A DNA stretch of 64,000 nt from Biomphalaria glabrata (lineage: Eukaryota > Mollusca > Gastropoda > Planorbidae), in NCBI RefSeq assembly GCF_947242115.1, contig NC_074717.1:41436701-41500700 (forward strand), given 5' to 3'. The notes under the pieces are model-generated. The model was not told the origin of the DNA and made no database searches. It saw nothing but the letters and a program-made list of their open reading frames with translations. Made by a program: the position numbers and the translations under genes. Positions 55,740 to 64,000 of this stretch are shown in pieces; the first letter of the stretch is position 1, and each line of letters opens with the position of its first letter.

Positions 55740-55985
55740 TGAATGAGTGGCGTCAAGTTGTACTAGGATATCATTGCAACTCTTCTTATGCGTAATTCAG
55801 TTTGTCGGAGAACATTTCCCGCAAACCTCATGCGTCGTTCTCTCACAATCTTACTAAGGGGTCGACTCCCATTTCGGCATAGGATTTCCTTGATTTAGAC
55901 CCGATCTCTATAACTGACTCCTAAAATCTGTCTTAGCTATCTTTGTTGAGCTACATTTAGTGTTTTTCGATTTCGGTAGATGACT
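55740..55985 (-). mobile_element. Old RTE-like LINE fragment inside the CATG-ended element
   Basis: Minus strand: LRQILGVSYRDRV, then IKEILCRNGSRPLSKIVRER, RMRFAGNVLRQTELRIRRVA, with stops between the blocks. This is the ...LRxILGVSYRDRVTN...GxRPLSxIVxxRRLRFAGHVLR... stretch of RTE-type C-termini. Confidence 0.65.
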
Positions 55986-56109
55986 ATTCACTGCAGTTTA
56001 TTAATGGAGCCCTGCCACTGGTAAAAATGTGTAACCTCTCTTAAATACGCTCTTGGAATTAAGTGACTAGTTTGCTTTAGATTTTATATCGAAAAGAGAA
56101 GTTTTAACG

Positions 56110-57080
56110 TCAAAATCTTCTGTTGGGGGTTTTCCACCTCAAAATGCTCTGTAGGGGGATCTTGAACTCAAAACCATCTGGAGGGGGTTTAAACTTAAAA
56201 AAAAAGCCATCTGTAGAAGAAGAGTTTAAACTCAAAATCCCCGATTGGATTGGCTACGCTCAAATAATTTTAGTGTGTAATTTGCTTTTTTTTTATATTG
56301 AAGATGTATTTTTAGCACCAAACCCCTCTGAATGGGGGTTTAAACTCAAAACCCCTTTCGGCAACGTTCATAGCATTTTGAGTGCGTAATTTGCTTTTTT
56401 TCTTACACTGAAGATGTATTTAAATTTATCCTCAAACCCCCTTGGCGGGGGGTTTAAACTCAAAACCCCTTTGACTACGCTCATAGATTTTATACTGAGT
56501 AATTTTCTTTTATTTATTTTGAAGAGATACTTTTTAGCTTCAAACTCCACTGGAGGGGAGTTTAAACTCAAAACCCCTTTGACTACACTCATAACATTTT
56601 TAGTGTATAATTTGCTTTGTTTTTATTATTAAAGAGGTATTTTTACCTTCAAACCCCGCTGAAGTGGGGTTTAAACTCAAAACTGAGTCAAAACAATTTA
56701 GCTACGCTCATAACATTTTGAGTGCGTAATTAGTTTTTTTTTATATATTAAAGAGGGGGTTTATCGTAAATTTTAGACGGGGTTTTAAAATCAAAATCTT
56801 CCTTAACTGTGCTCTTGGAATTAGGGGATTTTCATTTGCATTTTTTTTGTTTTGTTTTATAGAAGAGGGGGAGTTAACTGCAAAAACCCCAGCTAGGGGG
56901 ATTAAAACTCAAAACCCTGGTAGTGGGTTTTAAACTCAAAGCCCCTAGTAGTTTTTTTTTAAACTCGAACCCCTCTGGTATGGGTTTTAAACTCGAACCC
57001 CCTGGTAGGGGTTTTAAACTCAAAACCCCCTGGTAGGGGGTTTTAAACTCAAAACCCCTTTGGTTGTGCTGGGGCAAGTG
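56110..57080. repeat. Array of hairpin-forming CCCC...GGGG / TTTAAACTCAAAACCCC blocks
   Basis: About ten blocks of GGGG-TTTAAACTCAAAACCCC type. In the left part they are spaced about 110-155 bp and joined by CTACGCTCATAACATTTTGA; at 56880-57060 they are packed every 25-35 bp. Each block is a near-palindrome, and CTACGC echoes the element's own terminus. Confidence 0.8.
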
Positions 57081-57340
57081 ATGGTTTAGTATTAAAATCT
57101 CACCTAAAATAAACAAAATCAAAGCAAAAAACAGTCACTAAATTCCGACTCCCCACTTCGGGGGGGGGGGGGGGATTTCATTTCGGGGGGGTTCAACCCC
57201 CCCCCTGGCTACGCCCATGAGGGAAATAAAATATACATTTTCGGAGATAAAGTTTTAATTGCGGAGTTCTTTCCTTAGATAAGTTGTTTTTTTAACTATT
57301 TTTTTGTACATAATGATTTTTTATATTGTGCTTGCTTTTT

Positions 57341-58072
57341 TTTTAGACGCTACAAAAGTTTGTCAAGGATTTGTTTGTCCGCTGAGATCTTTTCTTGTGT
57401 CCATATCACGAACATCTGTGCACAAAATACATGCACAGAGTTAAAATGAAACAATGTCCTGTTCATTTGATGCCCCACCCCCCACTCTTTTTCCTTCTTC
57501 ATCTGCGACGCCTCTGACGTTGTGTACATCCCGACTAAAAAAAACAACAACAAGTTGAGTCTACGCTAGCATGCTTTGAATGTGTTTTGTTGGGGGGAAG
57601 GGGGTTTGAAAGGAGGCCAAAGAAGATATAGATCTAATAAACCAGAGCACAACTTTTTTTTTATATATCCAGCAGACGACCATGAGTCAGAATCCAGACG
57701 ATACCAGCCACAATGAAATTTAATTGGTACCTAAACACAAAGCCCCTACCACCCTTTCACATGTTCTAACACGCCCTTTCAAACCGAAAAAAAAAATGAG
57801 TGAGCTATTTGAACACAAAGCTAGAAAGTAGATCAAATTAGACCTACATTCAAATGTTTTGTTGTAATTAATTATTTCAAAGACAACGGATTTGTCTGCA
57901 ATAGATGTGGCAAAATATGCAGGCCTTTACTTGGTTTGCCTGGTCATGTGATATACTGAACTTATCCTTAATCTTTGGAATCGAAGACAATGTCTATTGT
58001 TACTATTATTTATGATTGTTCAGTCCTTTCCCTATAGTCCAGCGACTCTAAAATCTACATCACAGACCCATA
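57341..58072. other. Gene-free stretch
   Basis: No supported coding region. Short frames only. Confidence 0.4.
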
Positions 58073-59524
58073 TCTATATTATAAAGTAGAATGTGTGGAG
58101 TATGTATGTATGTATGTATGTATGTATGTATGTATGTTACATATAGACATCAAAACCGCTTGACCAATCTTGATAAAACTAGGCAGGAATGTTCCTTGGG
58201 TACTAACTTAGACCGTAGTGAATGTATTGTAGCCCTAAAACAAATGTAAGACCCTCAAAAAAAATAAAGTTGTCCGACTCTATTACAGCTATAGTATTTT
58301 ATGGATCTAGGCCATGTCTACAATGTTGACATGAGAAAAGATAGAAAGAATTTAGACCTAGATCTAATTTTAAGAAATACACTTTGCGCAGATAGTTTTT
58401 TACTTTGACACATGAAAATACAAAAGAAGATCCATTGATTTCATTATATAATAAAATTAACCTTCAATTTTGTGTTTCAAAAGCATTTTTTACATTAATT
58501 AGTTCCTTATATCTGTGATTACAGATTTCCTGACGAACATTCTTTCATTAGACAATTCAGTAATGAATCGCTTACTAAATATTAATTCGTTTAATTGTTT
58601 ACTTTATAATCCCATCCCTAGATCTAAAACTCTAATTCAACTCTAAGATGATAAAACTTCTCTTCGCACAGATAGTTTTATACTTTAACACATAAACATA
58701 TTAATTAAAGTCCATTCATTTCATATTTTGATCAAATAAACATTCAAATTTGGTTTTCTAAAGCTACATTCGTTTACGAAAGCTGCGAAGCCGAGTTAAA
58801 GGCCTAGATCTATATTCATTCATGAATCGCGTACTAAAAATTATTTCGTTTTATTGTTACTTTATAATCCCATCCCTAGATCTAAAACTCTAATTCAACA
58901 CTAAGATGATAAAACTTCTCTTCGCACAGATAGTCTTATACTTTAACACATAAACATATTAATTAAAGTCCATTCATTTCATATTTTGATCAAATAAACA
59001 TTCAAATTTGGTTTTCTAAAGCTACATTCGTCTATGAAAGCTGCGAAGCCGAGTTAGTATAGTTCCATGGATAGGCCTAGATCTATATTCATTCATGACT
59101 CGCGTACTAAAAATTATTTCGTTTAATTGTTCACTTTATAATCCCATTTATTTAACAAAGCTATCGCTCTTTTCGTTTTTAATAGATAAGAATGTATCGA
59201 CTTCGGGTAAACCATTTTCGCAAAACTAATTTTATTTTCGTAGCGAAAGAGAAATAACGTGAAAGGATCATTAGCTACGTTTAACATACATCTAAATCCA
59301 ATCCACTAGATTATTCAAAAGCAAATATTTTAATTTAAAAAAATGGATTTAAGCCTATTAGCTATTTTGATTTGATAGCTTCATTCACACTATTTTTACA
59401 TTGACACATTCGCTTTACTTATTACATTATTATTTCGTTTAATTGTTTACAAAACACTCTCAGTGACTATATCGACAGTAATGCGCAAATAAAGACCCGC
59501 GGGTCGCGGGTAACATATGTCTAG
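58073..59524 (+). mobile_element. Non-autonomous Helitron-like element, copy 1
   Basis: Starts TCTATATTATAAAGTAGAAT and ends ...TAACATATGTCTAG, preceded by A and followed by T, as expected of A|T insertion without duplication. Nineteen bases before the CTAG end is the palindrome GACCCGCGGGTC, the typical 3' Helitron hairpin. Near the start is a (GTAT)n run; the interior has a ~258-bp duplication (58600s versus 58850s). No Rep/helicase frame. Confidence 0.8.
58098..58138. repeat. (GTAT)n microsatellite
   Basis: About ten GTAT units near the 5' end of Helitron copy 1; the same position in copy 2 (59559-59578) has about five. Confidence 0.9.
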
Positions 59525-59528
59525 TATA

Positions 59529-61200
59529 TCTATATTATAAAGTAGAATGTGAGGGGTATGTATGTATGTATGTATGTTACTTATAGACATCAAAACCGCT
59601 TGACCAATCTTGATAAAACTAGGCAGGAATGTTCCTTGGGTACCAACTTAGACCTTAGTGAATGTATTGTAGCCCTAAAACAAACTTAAGACCCTCAAAA
59701 AAAATAAAGTTGTCCGACTATATTACAGCTATAGTATTTTATGGATCTAGGCCATGTCTACAATGTTGACATGAGAAAAGATGGAAAGGATTTAGACCTA
59801 GATCTAATTTTAAGAAATACACTTTGCGCAGATAGTTTTTTACTTTGACACATGAAAATACAAAAGAAGATCCATTGATTTCATTATATAATAAAATTAA
59901 CCTTCAATTTTGTGTTTCAAAAGCATTTTTTACATTAATTAGTTCCTTATATCTGTGATTACAGATTTCCTGACGAACATTCTTTCATTAGACAATTCCG
60001 TAATGAATCGCGTACTAAATATTAATTCGTTTAATTGTTTACTTTATAATCCCATCCTTAGATCTAAAACTATAATTCAACTCTAAGATGATAAAACTTC
60101 TCTTCGCACATATAGTTTTATACTTTAACACATAAACATATTAATTAAAGTCCATTCATTTCATATTTTGATCAAATAAACATTCAAATTTGGTTTTCTA
60201 AAGCTACATTCGCCTACGAAAGCTGCGAAACCGAGTTGAGATAGGCCTAGATCTATATTCATTCATGAATCGCGTACTAAAAATTATTTCGTTTAATTGT
60301 TCACTTTATAATCCCATTCATTTAACAAAGCTATCGCTCTTTTCGTTTTTAATAGATAAGAATGTATATATCGACTTCGGGTAAACCCATTTTCGCAAAC
60401 CTAATTTTATTTTCGTAGCGAAAGAGAAATAACGTGAAAGGATCATTAGCTAAGTTTAACATACATATAAATCCAATCCACTAGATTATTCAAAAGCATT
60501 TTTTACATAAATTAGTTCCTGATATCTACAGATTTCCTGGCGAACATTCTTTCATTAGACATTACCAAATGGTTACACATTAACACATCTCTCTACTGAG
60601 TCTATTCCTAGGCCTAGGTCTAAAACTCTTACTGAACTCTAAGATGATAAAACTTCTTTTCGCAAAGATAGTTTTATGCTTTAACACATAAACATACTAA
60701 TTATTGTCCATTCATTTGATATTTTAATCAAATTAACATTCAAATTTGTTTTTCTAAAGCATTTTTAATACATTCGTTCGCTGTTCGCTAAAGCTGCGTA
60801 GCCGTGTTGAGATAGGCCTATATTCATTCATGAAAAAAAGTTCACGCATGCGCAGCACAGAACTCTAGATTAGTGTAGATTTAGATCTACGTCTACCTCA
60901 AGATCTACTTTATACTTTATACACATGAACATACAAAATTTAGTCTATTCATCTCAAATTTTAATCAAATATATGTAGGCCTACAAGCAAATGTTTTAGT
61001 TTGAAAAAAAAAATGGATTTAATTAAGCCTATTAGCTATTTTGATTTAATAGCTTCATTCACACTATTTTTACATTGACACATTCGCTTTACTTATTACA
61101 TTGTTATTTCGTTTAATTGTTTACAAAACACTCTCAGTGACTATATCGACAGTAATGCGCAAATAAAGACCCGCGGGTCGCGGGTAACATATATGTCTAG
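59529..61200 (+). mobile_element. Non-autonomous Helitron-like element, copy 2, head-to-tail with copy 1
   Basis: Same start TCTATATTATAAAGTAGAAT and same end with palindrome GACCCGCGGGTC (61168-61179) and CTAG at 61197-61200, followed by T. It begins four bases (TATA) after copy 1 ends. It follows copy 1 closely over the first ~500 bp, then has extra and rearranged internal sequence, making it about 220 bp longer. Confidence 0.8.
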
Positions 61201-61351
61201 TACTATATATAGGTCTGTAGTCTACATATTAATTAAAACACTTTTGTATCTATATATAACATAATTGCAGCGATTCTTGAGTGAGGTATTTACACTTGCG
61301 TGAATTCTATTTTGAGACTTTAAAAATGCACACTGTGGCTTAAGAAATAAC

Positions 61352-61659
61352 CATAGACATAAATAAATATAGACTGGCCGATTAAAGAGTTTTATGAAAT
61401 GAAAATTTGTGACTTGCAATTTTGTGTACTTTATTATACAGCATTTATGAGCAGTATAAAAGTTAAGTATTCATATCTATTTCAGCCACACGCCTATATA
61501 TATATTGTAAATAAGGAGACAGTGTAGTTTTGTTTAATCTCTAAGAATGAAGATCACGCAATTTTTCATAATTCGGAAATCCGAATACACTAGATATACA
61601 TGTGTTCAAGTTACATGAAGTTACTTCCTTCGGCCAGTCTATATTTATTTATGTCTATG
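61352..61659. mobile_element. 308-bp MITE with 30-bp perfect TIRs and 8-bp target duplication
   Basis: Inverted ends beginning CATAGACATAAATAAATA and continuing TAGACTGGCCGA are identical over 30 bases. The flanking octamer GAAATAAC is present on both sides (61344-61351, 61660-61667). 8-bp duplication with a CA start suggests hAT or P superfamily. No coding content. Confidence 0.9.
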
Positions 61660-61667
61660 GAAATAAC

Positions 61668-62176
61668 TAAATTTTAACATATCCGAAACATAAAAAAGTA
61701 ATTTGAGGTGTCTCTCTTCCTCGTGCTCTTGATGCCTCGAGGTTTTCATCTTGACAATTGCGGTTAACGAACCTGCCTCATATAATTAAACTTGTTAATA
61801 TTAAAATTAGAAGTCTTGGATAAACACGATATTACAGACACTGTTCCTCTGGGGCAACAGAAAGCAGTTTATTTGTGAATGTGGCTAATCAGTTGAAGCA
61901 GTCTAAACAGAAACAAATTTGCAAGATTATTGACATAAGAAAACAAAACACTGAGAAGCGGGAGCTGGTTTCAATTACGACACGAAGTGAGAGCTTTGAA
62001 AGACGTCTCGTGAAATCGCTATTTTCATGATCTCTCTAACCTGTCACCAAACATTTCCTGGGAGGAAGTTGACGTCTGAGGCGTTGAACTTTGACATTTG
62101 AACTCATATCATGCTCTCAGCATCCTGCAACATTTTGTCGCCCTGACGACAAGAAGAAAGATTTTTAAGCATATTA
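61668..62176. other. Gene-free stretch
   Basis: Nothing recognised on either strand. Confidence 0.4.
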
Positions 62177-63765
62177 CAAAGCTTATATCAACTCACTCTG
62201 TCTGCCTTTCTGTCTGTCTGGTAAATGTTTGAACCATAAACTTAACTATATTATATCTAGACTGGAAACCGGAAACAAATTCTTAACCGCGATTGAACGA
62301 TTCACAGACCTTTATGTATAGATTTTATGTACGTAACTCTTTTTCAAGCTCTAAGGGAAGTCACCCCAATCAATCTTTTCTGTCTTAGAAAACTAATGAT
62401 CTTTAGTTTTTAAAGTTTAGAAATAATGCAGCATCATTTCTCGGATTTCTTTAGAATTTGCTATTAATCACAAAAACTATAAATTCATGCAAATATATGA
62501 AACAAAGCCATTTCCTGTTAGTTTCCATTGAGATAATGTTTCAAATATCCTAGATTGAAATTATTCACGTCTGTTGATTTTAATCATCTTATGTACATTT
62601 ACATAGATTGATTACTTAGATCTTTCTATACTATATATATAAAAATTGCAAAATAATAATTATGAGACTCTTATTTTTGATGTTCAATTACTAGATCTAG
62701 ATCTAAAAATTAAATTATATATTACATAAGTTAGGGTTGAAAAAAAAAAACAAAAAAACTTTACTTCTTTTAACTAGCCTACTTTACAAAAAAAGCCTTG
62801 TTTCAACTTTTTAAAACACATTCACATTTTTACGTCAAGATCTCCATGTCCAGTCCAGATATATTAAAACTTTGCGCAATTATTCATTTAACCTGACAAG
62901 ACATGAAACAATACAAAATTTAACAATTAGTTAATTCACTGTTGGTGATTAATTATTTTGTTTGATATTGAATAAGGGAAATAAATGCTACTTGATGAGA
63001 GATGTGGATATCTATGTGGATTTAGTCCCCTTTTTAAGTTTCGACACTTTTTTCTTCTACTTCACATTTTCGAATCAAGTTGAAATGTTGTAGGCCTACA
63101 ATTATTGATAGTCAATAACAATACACGAATCAATCCATAAATTAACCACTTAGCTAATTATTTAGTACTAATTAATTAATTTTGTTTCATAAAGCAGAAA
63201 GGGATCTAAACCATATAATAATAATAATAATAATAAGGCTAATCTTCGAGTCCGAAGATTAGTGAGGAATGCAGAATTTCCCGTGGTTGCGCAGTCCCAG
63301 CTGTGACCTACATATTTTGCCACATCCAGGGCAAGCATAACCATTGTCCGCAGGCGGTCGATTTAGATTTTCTTTTCGCCGTCTGCGTTTGTCCTCGGCA
63401 GCAGATTTTCTTTTGGTCTCAAATGTGTATCCTGCGGCCTTCGTGAGGGACCTCCAGCTGTCTCGTTCTAAGGCCGCATGCAACCAGGTGCTCTCTTCTA
63501 TGTCAGCCAAGGAAAGTTGACGCCAAAGCTGGTCTTTGAAGCATTTCCGTGGGGCGCATCTGTTACGTCGACCACCTTTTAGCTCACCAAAAAAGACTGC
63601 TTTTGGTATACGTTCGTCTCCCATACGGGATACGTGCCCTACCCAGCGCAACTGTCGGACCAAAAGAAGTCCCTCTATACTGTTCATACCGGCGTTCGCA
63701 AGTAATTAAACCATATAATATTCAGATAAATGGCATTAATCAGCGTTTTTCCCCTATAAGCTTTG
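62177..63765. mobile_element. CAAAGCTTATAT-family region with nested inserts
   Basis: Left end CAAAGCTTATATCAACTCAC with TCTG run at 62177; right end CCTATAAGCTTTG at 63765. Between them family landmarks appear twice (GGAAATAAATGCTACTTGAT at ~62987 and CACGAATCAATCCATAAATT at ~63123), so two overlapping copies are likely. Unrelated AT-rich sequence (62240-62860) and a LINE (63225-63705) are inserted. Confidence 0.55.
63222..63705 (-). mobile_element. LINE C-terminal fragment with C2H2-type finger
   Basis: The minus-strand frame of 142 codons: [69 protein letters not shown], and ending GYACPGCGKICRSQLGLRNH with a stop. This basic-plus-finger end belongs to an RTE-like LINE common in invertebrates. 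The minus-strand tail is a TAT-repeat (ATAATAATA at 63218-63237). Open throughout the fragment. Confidence 0.85.
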
Positions 63766-63837
63766 TTTTTAAAAAGTATTCTTTTTTCTATTGCTAGTTT
63801 TCTCTTCATAGTTTCTAATAGTTTGCAGTTTGCTAAT

Positions 63838-64000
63838 CTATAATAAGCGAGAAGTAAAGCGCTTAGATTCCTAACCGAGGTGTCCCGAGTTCGAATCTCA
63901 GTGAAGACTTGGGATTTAAGGGCTCCCCTGAGCCCACCCAACTCTAATGGGTATCTGACATTAATAGGAGAAATTAAAGCGGTTAGTCATTGTGCTGGCT
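63838..64000 (+). mobile_element. SINE-A copy, cut by the window end
   Basis: The only SINE-A copy on the plus strand: GAAGTAAAGCGCTTAGATT, the B box GAGTTCGAATCTC, GTGAAGACTTGGGATTT, GAGCCCACCCAACTC, GGGTATCTGACATTAATAG, and CATTGTGCTGGC at the edge. Confidence 0.75.

Larger units (their letters stand above)
54972..57219. mobile_element. CATGGGCGTAGCCAGG-ended TIR element, 2.25 kb, non-autonomous
   Basis: Perfect 16-bp inverted ends CATGGGCGTAGCCAGG / CCTGGCTACGCCCATG and a perfect 8-bp target duplication AGGGAAAT (54964-54971 and 57220-57227). An 8-bp duplication fits hAT or P superfamilies; a CA start suits both. Inside the ends are G-runs and C-runs. The interior holds a 248-bp tandem duplication, an old antisense LINE piece and a family of short inverted/tandem blocks. 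No transposase seen. Confidence 0.85.
54085..57340. mobile_element. CAAAGCTTATAT-family repeat split by two nested insertions
   Basis: Family landmarks occur in order but separated: AACTTATATATCAGCTCACT at 54089, ATTAATTACTGGAAATTAAT at 54255, TTTCTCCCACACC at 54380, CATCAAGTTGAAACTTTACA at 54846, GAATCAATTAAAAAATTAAC at 54894, AATAAGGGAAAT at 54960, resuming AGGGAAATAAAATATACAT at 57220. The gaps are a putative solo LTR and the CATG-ended element. Two family copies may be present at the left. Confidence 0.6.

Overview
This is a 64-kb piece of an AT-rich animal genome. It holds two multi-exon host genes and a dense, layered population of transposable elements. The repeat families (two tRNA-derived SINEs, several LINE lineages, a CAAAGCTTATAT-ended family with TCTG runs, Helitron-like copies) and the moderately diverged metazoan proteins point to a lophotrochozoan, most likely a pulmonate freshwater snail of the Biomphalaria/Bulinus kind. 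The species call is inference.

Region 1 (about 0.4-14.3 kb, minus strand) is the mitochondrial ribosomal protein gene MRPL38. Its eight exons join in frame to 409 codons, and its introns are filled with SINEs, LINE pieces, a 1.1-kb terminal-inverted-repeat (TIR) element and a Merlin transposase remnant. Region 2 (about 19.4-30.5 kb, plus strand) is TCAIM, a mitochondrial protein gene. Nine coding exons are resolved and the first exon is not. One intron is almost entirely a 116-bp satellite of about 33 copies with a 697-bp higher-order period. The two genes point away from each other, and both products act in mitochondria. The roughly 5 kb between them holds LINE debris, including an inverted RT fragment.

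Region 3 (30.5-41.4 kb) has no host gene that I can see: LINE copies, SINEs and minisatellites. Region 4 (41,402-50,024) is an LTR retrotransposon with matching 370-bp LTRs, a GTAC target duplication and one long gag-pol frame. Its integrase lies before the reverse transcriptase although both are Ty3/gypsy-type, which is the order of the Gmr1-like group. It looks whole and young. Region 5 (50-64 kb) is again gene-free: SINEs, LINE tails, a nested stack at 54-57.3 kb (a TIR-family host carrying a putative solo LTR and a 2.25-kb CATG-ended element), two head-to-tail Helitron-like copies at 58-61.2 kb, a 308-bp MITE and a LINE C-terminus with a zinc finger.

The main items for a second look are the Gmr1-like order of the LTR element, the higher-order satellite inside TCAIM, the 139-bp direct repeats hugging a LINE fragment, the split inverted RT fragment, and the tandem Helitrons. 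I found no CRISPR array, operon or genuine tRNA/rRNA gene.
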